From: Akkermansia sp. | Lineage (GTDB): Bacteria; Verrucomicrobiota; Verrucomicrobiia; Verrucomicrobiales; Akkermansiaceae | NCBI GenBank assembly: GCA_017398355.1 | Contig: JAFQGD010000006.1 | Span: 1 to 43,230, forward strand | DNA length: 43,230 bases | Reading direction: 5' to 3' | Shown: positions 7,788-16,124 of the stretch, piece after piece | Numbering within the stretch: the first letter of the stretch is position 1 | Layout of the letters: each line of letters opens with the position of its first letter | Program-made: the position numbers and the translations under genes | Notes under the pieces: model-generated | What the model saw: only the letters and a program-made list of their open reading frames with translations | What the model was told of the DNA's origin: nothing | The model's database searches: none

Positions 7788-8924
7788 ATGACTCATTGTT
7801 TTACCTATTGCATGCCCACGCAAATACGCTTTGAAGCAGGGTTGTTTCGGCGGCTAAAAAAGAACCACCTCCCTGGCGAGCGGGTTCTCATCATCAGCGG
7901 AGAAAACGCAGACGGCTCGTATGGCTTTACTGATTTGCTCAAAAATATCCTAACGGAGCAACAAGTCAATCACATTGTATGTGGCGGTGTTCGCGGGATT
8001 ATCAGCTCTGCAGAAGCAAGCCGAATCGAGCAAATTAGCCGAGCGCAACGCTGCGACTGCATCGTGGCATTGGGTGGAGCTGCGTGCATCAATGCCGCCA
8101 AATTAGTAGCCATCCTGTGTACCAATGAGGGAGCTCCAGAGGATTATACGCAAGAAGACGTAGACAAATGCACCTTTCGCCACGCACCGTTACCGATTGT
8201 CTGTATCCCGACCGTGGCAGAAATTGCTTCACTATTACCCTACACTTTCTTTCTAAGTGCTGATGGCATACGCCAAATCACAGACAAGCGATTGTATGCG
8301 CACTCCTGCCTCACTGATCCCGGCATCACCATCACCCTTCCCCCGCGGCAAACGGGGCAATTGGGATTCATTGCTCTGTTGGCAGCCATGGGGGTAATGC
8401 TTACCGCAGAGGCCCCCCTCCCGGCAAGGGTACTGGCAACTCATGCTTGGGAGCAATTAAGAGAAACCTTGCCGCATTGCACCACTCACGGTAAAGATGA
8501 TAGCATCCGCTATGCTGTTTCAGCAGCCACACTCTTAGCAGCCATGGCCGGCGCCACGTGTCCTTGCCCACCGGAAATAGCAACAGCCCTCGCCATTTGT
8601 ACAGCCATACCGGCCTGCCCTCTGGGTGCTACGCTTTGCAGATTGGCACCAGCCTGGCATGCAAAAGCAGAAGCGGCACACCCCCAACTTTACAAAAAAG
8701 CACTGCACCTACCCCATAGCATCGAAACAGAATTGCTCAAGCTGCTACACCATTGCGGACTCGCCAGCAGGCCTGCCGGTTCCAACCTTGATGCAGCGGC
8801 TCTACACTCTGCCCTCACCCGCAATACGGCTTATTTAGAAAACATTTTCAATACCGCCCATTGTCTTTTGTCCGCAGATGAACGACTGCAAGTAGTGGAA
8901 GATAGCTTGCTATGTGGAAATTAG
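7788..8924 (+). CDS. Iron-ADH-fold protein without metal ligands
   Basis: 378 residues with the general course of the group III (iron-containing) alcohol dehydrogenase/dehydroquinate synthase fold: an N-terminal Rossmann-like half with CIVALGGAACINAAK (residues 92-105) where the family has GGGS...DxAK, then CIPTVAE, and an all-helical second half. The metal site is gone. The DALxHAxE ligand segment reads FIALLAAMG (194-202), and the later His ligands, including that of PHG, are replaced (PCPPEI, PLGATL). An active iron or zinc dehydrogenase is therefore unlikely. Translation may start at 7788, just after the promoter, or at Met9 (7812). Its stop lies one base from that of the convergent membrane-protein gene. 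Confidence 0.6.
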   Translation: MTHCFTYCMPTQIRFEAGLFRRLKKNHLPGERVLIISGENADGSYGFTDLLKNILTEQQVNHIVCGGVRGIISSAEASRIEQISRAQRCDCIVALGGAACINAAKLVAILCTNEGAPEDYTQEDVDKCTFRHAPLPIVCIPTVAEIASLLPYTFFLSADGIRQITDKRLYAHSCLTDPGITITLPPRQTGQLGFIALLAAMGVMLTAEAPLPARVLATHAWEQLRETLPHCTTHGKDDSIRYAVSAATLLAAMAGATCPCPPEIATALAICTAIPACPLGATLCRLAPAWHAKAEAAHPQLYKKALHLPHSIETELLKLLHHCGLASRPAGSNLDAAALHSALTRNTAYLENIFNTAHCLLSADERLQVVEDSLLCGN

Positions 8925-8925
8925 T

Positions 8926-10431
8926 TTACAGTTGTTTCAAAATCTCAGCCGCCAATTTTTCATCTTGAGATGCATAAATTGAGTAATTACGCCACGAGCG
9001 TTTTTCTGCGCGCTGTACAAGATTCTGGCAACGGCTGACTATCTTGTAGCGCAAATCCATATCCGGGCATTGTTGGTACACATACCAAGCAAAAGCCAGA
9101 TTTTTCTGCACTGAAAAGGCACGGTAGTTAAAATCTTTCCCGGAAAACTTCCAATGCGAGTGTGTTGATGCATAGTGCATATTCAAATCGCCCGCTATTT
9201 GGGAGGGGGAAATGATTGAAAAAGAAAGCAACAATAGTACCACAATCCCGGCGATGGGACGCAACAAGCTCCATAATTGGCCTTGACGGTTCATATAAAT
9301 AAGCAGGAAAACCAGCCCGGCCACTCCCATCATGATACTTTCTGCCGCCAGCACGCGTCGCGCCGTAAATCCGTATGCTTCCACCTGGTAATACAAGCGC
9401 ATATACACACTTACCGCCAGCACAAATGTCTGTATCAGCAGCGCATATCCCGCAATGCGTGAGACCGTAGAACGATGCGCACTACCGCTGCGGCGAAACA
9501 ATACCACCAACAGCAGGGAGGCTATGGCCGCTGCCCATGTAATAGAGGCCGCACCATCATACAAATAATCCGTTTGTGAGATTCCCTCAGGTATGCGGTG
9601 CAGCCAAAGAAAAGCAACATCCGTAGACGTTGCAATCAAGAAAGCCAAATTCGTGCCAATCAAGATACAAGGGGACAAATACGGCAAGATGGAATGAGAC
9701 TTTTCTATGGGTGCAGGAGCCACCGGGAGGTTTATCTCCGGGCGCTTGAAGGTATAAATACCAAACCACAGGCCCCCTGCCCCCCAGCACAAGACATGAA
9801 AACAGAATTCCCAATTGAGGTTGAGGAACGCCACTACACTATTCCAAGCATCGGCAATGGCATTCCACACCAACTCCACAACGGGATTACCCGAAGCGAA
9901 AATGCACAGGAAAAAGATAAAGCTAATAATACCTATCAAGATACTGAGCAGCAGCGGAAGAATCTTTTTGATGCGGCCGGCACGGTTACTCACCTCCTCT
10001 CGTATGCGGTGAGAAAACCAAAACTGCCACCAATTCAAATATTTAGCAGTAGCAGGCACTGCTTGCTTACCGGGCATGAGCACCAGCGCAAATGGAATAG
10101 CTATAGCCGCCATCCAGCACAAAATACTGCCATTTATCAACAAGCCACTAAAACTTATAAGTGCCAACACACCGAGGAATATATGCTCCCCGCGAGAAAA
10201 ATCACGTCGCAACAATAGCAGCGCCCCCACACCCAATAACACCCCTATTGCAGCCGCCACGCCAAATCCATAAAGACGCGGGAAAAGCAAATCCGCAGCC
10301 GCGGCAGCCATCACCAACACGGCAAAGGGTACCCACCCCAAGCGCCACCATGAGGGTTCTTCTGCCGGTATCGTCTCGGGCGTGGGGGGTAGCTTCGCTT
10401 CAACATCAGAGGGAGCAGTCGGTGTATCCAT
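8926..10431 (-). CDS. DUF4173/DUF4153-type multi-pass membrane protein
   Basis: About 501 residues from the ATG at 10431. The open frame extends 75 codons further, but that part runs back across the end of the upstream ROK gene, so I reject it. After a Pro-rich cytoplasmic N-terminus come about ten to twelve membrane helices, then a soluble tail of about 110 residues. The segment VYMRLYYQVEAYGFTARRV resembles the conserved R...Y...YGLT..R feature of DUF4173 proteins. The family's role is unknown. It follows the ROK gene by 46 bases and may share its transcript. It converges on the ADH-like gene with one base between stops and no visible terminator, so the two mRNAs may overlap. Confidence 0.68.
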   Translation of the reverse strand: MDTPTAPSDVEAKLPPTPETIPAEEPSWWRLGWVPFAVLVMAAAAADLLFPRLYGFGVAAAIGVLLGVGALLLLRRDFSRGEHIFLGVLALISFSGLLINGSILCWMAAIAIPFALVLMPGKQAVPATAKYLNWWQFWFSHRIREEVSNRAGRIKKILPLLLSILIGIISFIFFLCIFASGNPVVELVWNAIADAWNSVVAFLNLNWEFCFHVLCWGAGGLWFGIYTFKRPEINLPVAPAPIEKSHSILPYLSPCILIGTNLAFLIATSTDVAFLWLHRIPEGISQTDYLYDGAASITWAAAIASLLLVVLFRRSGSAHRSTVSRIAGYALLIQTFVLAVSVYMRLYYQVEAYGFTARRVLAAESIMMGVAGLVFLLIYMNRQGQLWSLLRPIAGIVVLLLLSFSIISPSQIAGDLNMHYASTHSHWKFSGKDFNYRAFSVQKNLAFAWYVYQQCPDMDLRYKIVSRCQNLVQRAEKRSWRNYSIYASQDEKLAAEILKQL

Positions 10432-10477
10432 ATGTTTTGTTCGACAAAATGAGAAAAAGTTACGTTGAATGAAACAG

Positions 10478-11431
10478 TTAGAAAAGTGTAGCCTCTGCAT
10501 AATCAGCGGCCATAAGCCCGGCCCCCACCAACCCGGAATCTGCACCAAAATGTGCAGGCAAGATCCGCAGGGCCTTATAATGAACGGGGAAAAGTTGTTC
10601 TTGCAAGCGCTTTTGTAGGGGAGCAAACAGTAAGTCTCCGGCCTTAGCCACTCCACCGCCTATAATGAAAGCATCCGGCACCAAGGCATACATCATATTC
10701 ATGACAAGACATGCCAATTTTTCTGCAAAATCATCAAATAAGCTTAAGGCTACGGCATCTCCGCTACGAGCAGCTTGGGCCAAATGGTAGGGTGTGCATT
10801 CCTCTGCGGGGCGCACAAGCCCCTTCTCTGCGTACAAAGCAGCAGCGTCGGTCGCTAGTTCATTGCAACCTATGTACTCTTCTACCGCTCCCAAGTTTCC
10901 GAAAGGTCCACGGCGCCCGTTGAAGCACACACTTGTTTGCCCCAGCTCCGCAGCGGAAACGGTGCGCCCGCGCAGCATGCGGTTGTTGATGACAATCCCG
11001 CCGCCAATTCCTGTACCCAATGTCAGGCAAACAATGTTTTCCAGCCCCACACCGGCGCCGCATTTCCACTCCGCATAGGCCATGCAATTGGCATCATTAT
11101 CCAGCACAATGGGTAAGCCCAACTCCCGCCCCATGATTTCGCGCACCGGCACTTCATGATTCCACACCGGCACATTAGTGAGCTGGTAGAGCACGCCGCG
11201 GTAAAAATCCACCCACCCCGGCATTCCCAAACCAACAGCCACTACTTCCGGGTGGGCCTTTTGCAAATCTCCAATAGCCATGCACATAGCATCCATGATA
11301 GCTGCCGGGCTGGCATATTGCTGGGTGTGCAGGGGGGTAGCTCTATCCAAGATGCGCGCCCCCTGCACAACCCCAATCTTGATGGTGGTACCGCCAAAAT
11401 CCACACCTATTGTCTTGCTGCTCTCTGCCAT
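10478..11431 (-). CDS. ROK-family sugar kinase, probably glucokinase
   Basis: 317 residues, normal for ROK kinases. The phosphate-binding DFGGTTIKIG lies at residues 11-20, the catalytic Asp113 in LDNDANCMAYAE, and LGTGIGGGIV is the second phosphate loop; the C-terminal IIGGGVAKAG completes the ATPase fold. It should phosphorylate glucose or a related hexose with ATP in the cytoplasm. The ROK zinc signature is missing: ELGH is ELGQ (Gln165), and the expected CxCGxxGCxE is FNGRRGPFGNLGAVEEY (170-186), with none of the zinc cysteines. Glu185 or Glu184 may still contact sugar. Specificity cannot be read from sequence. It lies between an HdeD-like gene and a DUF4173 gene on the same strand. Confidence 0.88.
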   Translation of the reverse strand: MAESSKTIGVDFGGTTIKIGVVQGARILDRATPLHTQQYASPAAIMDAMCMAIGDLQKAHPEVVAVGLGMPGWVDFYRGVLYQLTNVPVWNHEVPVREIMGRELGLPIVLDNDANCMAYAEWKCGAGVGLENIVCLTLGTGIGGGIVINNRMLRGRTVSAAELGQTSVCFNGRRGPFGNLGAVEEYIGCNELATDAAALYAEKGLVRPAEECTPYHLAQAARSGDAVALSLFDDFAEKLACLVMNMMYALVPDAFIIGGGVAKAGDLLFAPLQKRLQEQLFPVHYKALRILPAHFGADSGLVGAGLMAADYAEATLF

Positions 11432-11497
11432 GCCTAGTAATGTGTTTTCAGGCAGAAGTATGGCACATTAAATGTGGAGGGGCAAGGAAAAATCTGC

Positions 11498-12046
11498 TCA
11501 AGCCTCCTCGCGCCGTGCCGGAAGAGCCATGAACAGCAGCGTCCAGCCGGAAAAAATCATTTCCACGGCAATGATGGTACCGATGAGCCAGAGAGATGAG
11601 TCCGGCCAGCCATATACAACCATACCTCCTAAAATCAAGGAAATAATGGCATTGAAAAACCTCCACGTGCTGCCGGGAGATTTAAGCATACTAAACGCTA
11701 CCACCAAGCGGACTGTTCCGCCTACAAGCAATGCCACCCCAATAAGCAAGGTGAGCATGGCCAAGGATTGCCCGGTGTAGTACATCATCACTCCGCCGGT
11801 GAATAAATAAAGAATAGCCGTGAGCAAGTTCCACCAGCGATTATACCCGTAGCTAAATACGTGCACAAAACGCAGCACCCCGGCTATGAGCAAGACAAAT
11901 CCACCGACCCATACCGCAGAAGCCCCCAATATCAGGGGAAACCCCAGCAATATGAAACCCAGCACCAATTCCAGCACGGCCAAAATGGACACCACCCAAG
12001 TGTTGCCGGCCATGCGCCCCCAAAAGTTTGAATTATGCGTATCCAT
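11498..12046 (-). CDS. HdeD-like (DUF308) membrane protein
   Basis: 182 residues from the ATG at 12046. A TTG at 12076 could add ten residues, but the ATG sits within the last codons of the superoxide dismutase gene (14-base overlap), which favours coupled translation from there. Six membrane segments come in three hairpins, each with a Gly-rich FILLGFPLILGASAVWVGG or LLTAILYLFTGGVMMYY type sequence, as in the HdeD/DUF308 family. E. coli HdeD helps acid resistance at high cell density. Placement directly behind sod suggests a stress-response unit; the molecular role is unknown. Confidence 0.82.
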   Translation of the reverse strand: MDTHNSNFWGRMAGNTWVVSILAVLELVLGFILLGFPLILGASAVWVGGFVLLIAGVLRFVHVFSYGYNRWWNLLTAILYLFTGGVMMYYTGQSLAMLTLLIGVALLVGGTVRLVVAFSMLKSPGSTWRFFNAIISLILGGMVVYGWPDSSLWLIGTIIAVEMIFSGWTLLFMALPARREEA

Positions 12047-12677
12047 GGCAATATGAACGGAAGCGAGAAGCGACAACTTCCCAGTTAATCAACGCGAAAA
12101 AGGAGTCAAGATAAGCAGAGCGATTGTTGCGGAAATGGAGGTAATAGGCGTGTTCCCACACATCGCACACGAGAATGGGCACAAAGCCGGGCACAAGAGC
12201 ATCTTGGTGTTTCTGTACGGCGCAAACAACTAATCGGCGGCTGGCCGGCTCTACTCCTAATATCCCCCAACCACTACCCTGCACCGCCATCGTTGCAGCC
12301 CTGAATACGCGCTTGAACCCATCCATCGAATGGAAGGTCGCTGCAATGGCATCTGCTAGTTCTCCACTCGGTTCTGCTTGTGGTGGCGGTGCCAGGTTCT
12401 CCCAATAAAGAGTATGCAGGATATGGCCACTGAGATTGAAAGCCAAATGAAGAGTGGCTGCGGGTGCCTGAGCCGGTGGCAAATCCCCCTGAGCTATGCG
12501 CTGCAGGGTTTCTGCGGCCTCATTGGCACCGACCACGTATGCAGCGTGGTGTTTATCATGGTGCAAAAGCACTGTAGCTTCATCCAAATACGGAGCCAAA
12601 GCATCTGCCGGATACGGCAGAGGTGGCAACGCATATTTGCCGGCTTGGTATGCATGTGTCAGCAATTGGTGTTCCAT
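12033..12677 (-). CDS. sodA: Superoxide dismutase, manganese type
   Basis: 214 residues of the Fe/Mn superoxide dismutase family. All four metal ligands are visible: His39 in HHDKHH, His88 in SGHILHTLYW, Asp172 and His176 in CDVWEHAYYLHF. Gly84 and Gln158 (KHQD) sit where MnSODs have Gly77 and Gln146, while FeSODs carry the Gln at the other site, so I favour manganese. It converts superoxide to oxygen and hydrogen peroxide. A purine-rich CGGAGGGG (12691-12698) lies 13 bases before the ATG, a possible Shine-Dalgarno at wide spacing. No signal peptide is visible, so it is cytoplasmic. The next gene (HdeD-like) overlaps its end. Confidence 0.95.
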   Translation of the reverse strand: MEHQLLTHAYQAGKYALPPLPYPADALAPYLDEATVLLHHDKHHAAYVVGANEAAETLQRIAQGDLPPAQAPAATLHLAFNLSGHILHTLYWENLAPPPQAEPSGELADAIAATFHSMDGFKRVFRAATMAVQGSGWGILGVEPASRRLVVCAVQKHQDALVPGFVPILVCDVWEHAYYLHFRNNRSAYLDSFFALINWEVVASRFRSYCHGYA

Positions 12678-12726
12678 GCAGGGTGAGATACCCCTCCGGA
12701 ATCATGCGTTAAATATAGTATGGACA

Positions 12727-13452
12727 TTACTGCCAATCCAGCGTCACTACCGTTACATTGTCGGCGTACTCATCCTGCAATGCGCGGCACGCTTCTACAA
12801 TGCTCGCAGCTAGGCTGCCTCCCCTTGCTCCCAACATATCGCGGGTTTCCGGAGCCAATTCGGTGGGTAACAATAAGGAATCCACACCATCCGTTGCAAG
12901 AATGAGTCTATCCCCGGGTAGCAATGGCCATGGAGTCACGGATACATCCACCATCTCCAAGTGTTCCCCGGTAACGGCAGAACGCAGCATATGCCCTTTG
13001 CGCATCGCCGCCTCCTGCGTCATCGTGCCACTCCGTACGAACTCCTCGTAAATAGCGCGCATGGAGTGATCTGCATTGAGTCGCAACAAACGCTTACGCC
13101 GCCACAGAAAGAGCGGTGAATCCCCCACACTCACCCACCAAATCACACCTCCGCCAATAAATGCGGCCGTCAGTGTCGTACCGCCATACTTGTTTCCGCG
13201 AAATATGGCTTCCACAGCTTTGTTTGCAACATCCAGCGCCTGCTGCAACCGCTCTCTCACCGGTATTGTCATAGATGCACTGAAAGCATCCGCAAAAGCA
13301 TCCGCCGCCACTCGAGCCGCTTTTGCCCCATCATCATGCCCCCCCATGCCATCGCACACTACCACCAGAGTCCCTTGGGGATAATGCTTCACGGCATATG
13401 CATCCTGCTGGGATTCTCGCTTTCCTATCCACTGTGCTACACGGGCATCCAT
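12727..13452 (-). CDS. PP2C-family serine/threonine phosphatase
   Basis: 241 residues from the ATG at 13452, chosen because AGGAG stands seven bases upstream and because longer versions would run through the lysS terminator. PP2C motifs occur in order: RESQQDA near residue 16, VVCDGMGGHDDG (metal-binding Asp and Gly) near 34-45, GGTTLTAAF, SVGDSPLFLW, DHS, ILATDGVDSL and the C-terminal DNVTVV. The metal-coordinating aspartates all appear intact. Such proteins remove phosphate from Ser/Thr of proteins phosphorylated by Hanks-type kinases; no kinase gene is in this window. It is followed by sodA after 49 bases. Confidence 0.93.
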   Translation of the reverse strand: MDARVAQWIGKRESQQDAYAVKHYPQGTLVVVCDGMGGHDDGAKAARVAADAFADAFSASMTIPVRERLQQALDVANKAVEAIFRGNKYGGTTLTAAFIGGGVIWWVSVGDSPLFLWRRKRLLRLNADHSMRAIYEEFVRSGTMTQEAAMRKGHMLRSAVTGEHLEMVDVSVTPWPLLPGDRLILATDGVDSLLLPTELAPETRDMLGARGGSLAASIVEACRALQDEYADNVTVVTLDWQ

Positions 13453-13458
13453 CGCAAT

Positions 13459-13463
13459 CTCCT
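13459..13463 (-). promoter_or_regulatory. Shine-Dalgarno of the PP2C gene
   Basis: AGGAG on the minus strand, six bases from the ATG at 13452. It decides the PP2C start over the in-frame start 13 codons upstream and is one of the clearest ribosome-binding sites in the window. Confidence 0.75.
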
Positions 13464-13470
13464 GAATAGC

Positions 13471-13514
13471 AAAAAAGCCCCCGCAAGACAAGAGAAAACT
13501 GTCTTGCGGGGGCT
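13471..13514 (-). terminator. Rho-independent terminator of lysS
   Basis: A perfect 15-base stem (13500-13514 with 13476-13490, GC-rich, containing TGTCTTGCGGGGGCT), a nine-base loop and, on the minus strand, TTTTTT directly after. It lies 11 bases past the lysS stop and ends 18 bases before the PP2C start, leaving no room for a promoter between the two, so PP2C may depend on read-through. Confidence 0.93.
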
Positions 13515-13525
13515 GTATGTCAAAA

Positions 13526-15013
13526 TCAGGAGCGATTTTTCAACTGCGGGAACAAAATAATATCGCGGATGGAGCAAGCACCTGTCATCAACATGCACAG
13601 GCGGTCAATGCCGATACCGATACCACCGGCACTGGGCATACCGGATTCCAGCGTTTCCACAAAGTCGTAGTCAATTTTCTGGGTTTCCTCCCCTGCTTGG
13701 TGCTTGAGACGTTCCAACTGCTCGATGGGGTCATTCTGCTCAGAATATCCCGGGCAAAGTTCTTGTCCATTCATGACCAACTCAAACACATCCACCACCT
13801 CGGGGTTCTCCGGGTTAGCCTTGGCCAGTGGCACCAAATCACGGGCTACATGGCACACAAAGAGGGGATTAGCCTGCTTTTCTTCCACCAGTTTCTCATA
13901 TACTTGCTGGGTCACGGCAGTGTCATCCAAATCCTCTCCGATCTGGAGTTTCAGTTCATTTTCCGCACGGTCGCGGCGCTGCTCAGCAGTCAGCTCAAAC
14001 CAATCGGCCCCGGCCACTTCCTTCACCAAGTCGTTGTAGTCTGCTCGGCGCCACGGGCGGGTCAAATCAACGGTCCAGCGCACATTGCCATTCTCATCAT
14101 ACTGGTCAAACTTAAGTGTACCAAATACCTTCTCGGCCACGGTGCAAATCATCTCTTCCATCATGGCTGCCATGGTTTCATAGTCACCGCCGGCTTCGTA
14201 CACCTCAAGCACGGTGAACTCCGGGTTGTGGCGGCGGTCTACGCCCTCATTGCGGAAATTGCGGTTCAGTTCAAATACTTTCGGGAAACCGCCTACAAGC
14301 AAGCGCTTCAGGAAAAGTTCCGGAGCAATACGAAGAGTCACGGCTTTCTTCAGCGCATTGTAGTAGGATTCAAAGGGCTTGGCGGCTGCACCACCGGCAA
14401 TATCCTGCAACATGGGAGTCTCTACCTCTAAGAATCCGCGACTGGTCAAATAGTTGCGAATTTCCTGGATGATGAGGGAGCGCTTCACAAAGCGGTCTGC
14501 ACTTTCTGCGTTGCTCATCAAATCCAAATGGCGACGGCGATAGCGCAAATCCATGTCAGCCAGGCCGTGGAACTTGTCCGGCATGGGGCGCAAGGCCTTG
14601 GAAAGGACCTTGAAAGAATCCACACGCACAGAGGGCTCCCCGGTACGGGTAATGAATGTTTCGCCCTCTACACCAATCCAGTCGCCGCGTTCCAGCAACT
14701 TCCAGAGCGCCCACACTTCATCCGTGCAGGCTTTTTTTGTCAGCATACACTGAATACCGCCCTGCACATCAGCAATCGTAAAAAACTGCGTGCGGCCCAT
14801 ATCGCGCAGAGCCGTGATGCGGCCCAGCAATTTCACCTGTTTACCTTCCTCGAAATCCGCTTTGATTTCGGCCGGAGAAGCAGTCACATCAAATCTTCCG
14901 CCGTAGGGGTTGACTCCCAACTCGCGGATTTTGCTCACCTTCTCACGGCGCACGGCAATCAATTCCTCTTCAGAGGAACCCGGTGCATTAGTTGTTGCTG
15001 GTGTATCTGACAT
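13526..15013 (-). CDS. lysS: Lysine-tRNA ligase, class II
   Basis: 495 residues, normal for class II LysRS. The N-terminal OB fold (about 60-165) includes VKLLGRITALRDMGRTQFF and binds the anticodon. In the catalytic domain, motif 2 is NRNFRNEGVDRRHNPEFT followed by VLEVYEA, and motif 3 is GIGIGIDRLCMLMTG near the C-terminus; ELCPGYSEQNDP matches the family's Glu-rich active-site segment. It charges tRNA-Lys in the cytoplasm. It has its own -10 box nine bases before the ATG and a strong terminator just after the stop, so it is essentially monocistronic. Confidence 0.98.
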   Translation of the reverse strand: MSDTPATTNAPGSSEEELIAVRREKVSKIRELGVNPYGGRFDVTASPAEIKADFEEGKQVKLLGRITALRDMGRTQFFTIADVQGGIQCMLTKKACTDEVWALWKLLERGDWIGVEGETFITRTGEPSVRVDSFKVLSKALRPMPDKFHGLADMDLRYRRRHLDLMSNAESADRFVKRSLIIQEIRNYLTSRGFLEVETPMLQDIAGGAAAKPFESYYNALKKAVTLRIAPELFLKRLLVGGFPKVFELNRNFRNEGVDRRHNPEFTVLEVYEAGGDYETMAAMMEEMICTVAEKVFGTLKFDQYDENGNVRWTVDLTRPWRRADYNDLVKEVAGADWFELTAEQRRDRAENELKLQIGEDLDDTAVTQQVYEKLVEEKQANPLFVCHVARDLVPLAKANPENPEVVDVFELVMNGQELCPGYSEQNDPIEQLERLKHQAGEETQKIDYDFVETLESGMPSAGGIGIGIDRLCMLMTGACSIRDIILFPQLKNRS

Positions 15014-15022
15014 AGCGCGGGC

Positions 15023-15051
15023 ATTATACGCACTTTTGTCAGAATTTCCAG
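15023..15051 (-). promoter_or_regulatory. Promoter of lysS
   Basis: A perfect TATAAT on the minus strand (15023-15028) ends nine bases before the lysS ATG. The -35 is weak (CTGGAA at 15046-15051, 17-base spacer), so the hexamer spacing rests mainly on the -10 box. Confidence 0.5.
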
Positions 15052-15100
15052 TCTAAAATCTCTAAATCCGAAGAAATAGCTGCCAATGAAGACAATGAGA

Positions 15101-15146
15101 TAAATAATAAGCCCGGTGACCGGCAGAGAAAGCCGATGACCGGGCT
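15101..15146 (-). terminator. Terminator of the AP2-like gene
   Basis: On the minus strand AGCCCGGT (8 pairs) and CGGC (4 pairs) stems, separated by a 3x3 internal loop, close a seven-base loop (15110-15146). They are followed by TTATTATTTAT. It lies 40 bases after the stop of the small AP2-like gene and before the lysS promoter. Confidence 0.7.
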
Positions 15147-15185
15147 ATGTCGTTTTCTAAAGTTTAAGATTGCGTATTTCCTGCT

Positions 15186-15461
15186 TTACTTCGAGGCCGT
15201 TGCTGGGGCTACTGCGACTTCTTCTTGCACCCCGTTTTTGAATTTCTCGAAAACCGCTCGGGGGTCATCCGGGGATTGTTGAAGGGCAGCGAAAATACGG
15301 TCTCGCATTTCGAGAGCTGCTTGAAAGGCTGCTTCTTCACTTCCGTACTGCCGGTCGGAGAAATACTTTGTAAACTGATTCCACTTGCGGCAAATGCTAA
15401 GACGCCAGCCTTGGAAAGAAGTCGTTTCGTATGTATAGCGGGTGATATTACGTTGGGTCAT
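15186..15461 (-). CDS. Small AP2-like DNA-binding-type protein
   Basis: 91 residues from the ATG at 15461; an upstream TTG would add 17 residues of poor quality. The core, about residues 16-62, follows the AP2/integrase-type DNA-binding pattern: GWRLSICRKWNQFTKYFSD then YGSEEAAFQAALEMRDRI, that is three beta strands with alternating Trp/Arg/Lys followed by an amphipathic helix. The C-terminus is Ala- and Val-rich and disordered-looking. It probably binds DNA as a small regulator or nucleoid-type protein. It stands alone, with its own terminator. The family call is by pattern only and needs a profile search. Confidence 0.5.
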   Translation of the reverse strand: MTQRNITRYTYETTSFQGWRLSICRKWNQFTKYFSDRQYGSEEAAFQAALEMRDRIFAALQQSPDDPRAVFEKFKNGVQEEVAVAPATASK

Positions 15462-15610
15462 TTCTGTGTTTTTTGGGTTGTTGAGTCGGTGGATTGCATC
15501 CACGTGCCGCAAGAATGCCAGATAAATCCGTTTGATGCAATCTAACTCGCTAATTGTTTGTGTTTAACGAAGTTAGGCGTATTTCAACAAACAGAATACA
15601 GCCTTTGAGC

Positions 15611-15638
15611 TTGCAATTCGGCGCAAGTGGGTTATGAT
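15611..15638 (+). promoter_or_regulatory. Promoter of the dCMP deaminase-like gene
   Basis: TTGCAA (15611-15616), a 16-base spacer and TATGAT (15633-15638), ending seven bases before the ATG at 15646. Because the -10 covers the two ATGs at 15634 and 15637, those are unlikely starts. Confidence 0.6.
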
Positions 15639-15645
15639 GAGGGGC

Positions 15646-16095
15646 ATGAGCCGACTTTCCATTCCCGAATATGTGATGGCACTCGCCCATGTAGCTGCCT
15701 TGCGCTCCGAAGATCCCTACCGCAAGGTGGGAGCCGCCGCGCTGGACAAAGACAACCGAGTCATCGGGACGGCATACAACGGGCTATTTCCGGGATTCGA
15801 TGCACCGGCAGGCTTCTGGTCATCTCGTGATGAAAGACAAAAGTACATGTTGCATGCCGAAATTAACTTGTGCAGTCTATTCAAGCGGGGAGAAGCGCGC
15901 ATTGTAGCCTGCACCACCATGCCCTGCACCTCCTGCATGCAGGCACTATGCGCCCATGGCGTGAAGAAGATTTATTACGGAGAAGGCTATGCCGCATCTG
16001 AAGCACCGGCCATTGCAGCCATGTATGGAGTAGAGCTGATACAGGTGAAAGACTACCCCCTCTCTCGCCACTTCCCGCTCGTCCCCAACGGCTGA
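15646..16095 (+). CDS. dCMP deaminase-family zinc hydrolase
   Basis: 149 residues of the cytidine/deoxycytidylate deaminase superfamily. The zinc site is complete: HAE (His and proton-shuttle Glu near residues 69-71 in MLHAEINLC) and PCTSC (the two Cys ligands near 92-95). Near the N-terminus RSEDPYRKVGAAALDKDNR, and then GTAYNGLFPGF, match the dCMP deaminase/ComEB pattern. It likely deaminates dCMP to dUMP for thymidylate synthesis in the cytoplasm. I start it at 15646 because the -10 box ends seven bases before. mfd follows 29 bases later on the same strand. Confidence 0.82.
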   Translation: MSRLSIPEYVMALAHVAALRSEDPYRKVGAAALDKDNRVIGTAYNGLFPGFDAPAGFWSSRDERQKYMLHAEINLCSLFKRGEARIVACTTMPCTSCMQALCAHGVKKIYYGEGYAASEAPAIAAMYGVELIQVKDYPLSRHFPLVPNG

Positions 16096-16124
16096 TTACG
16101 AACACACGAACTTACCCTTTTCCT

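Noticed and set aside
10432..10656. Longer start for the DUF4173 protein
   Set aside because: The extra 75 codons cross the ROK gene's end and encode a Cys/Trp-rich segment unlike a membrane-protein start; the ATG at 10431 is just after it.
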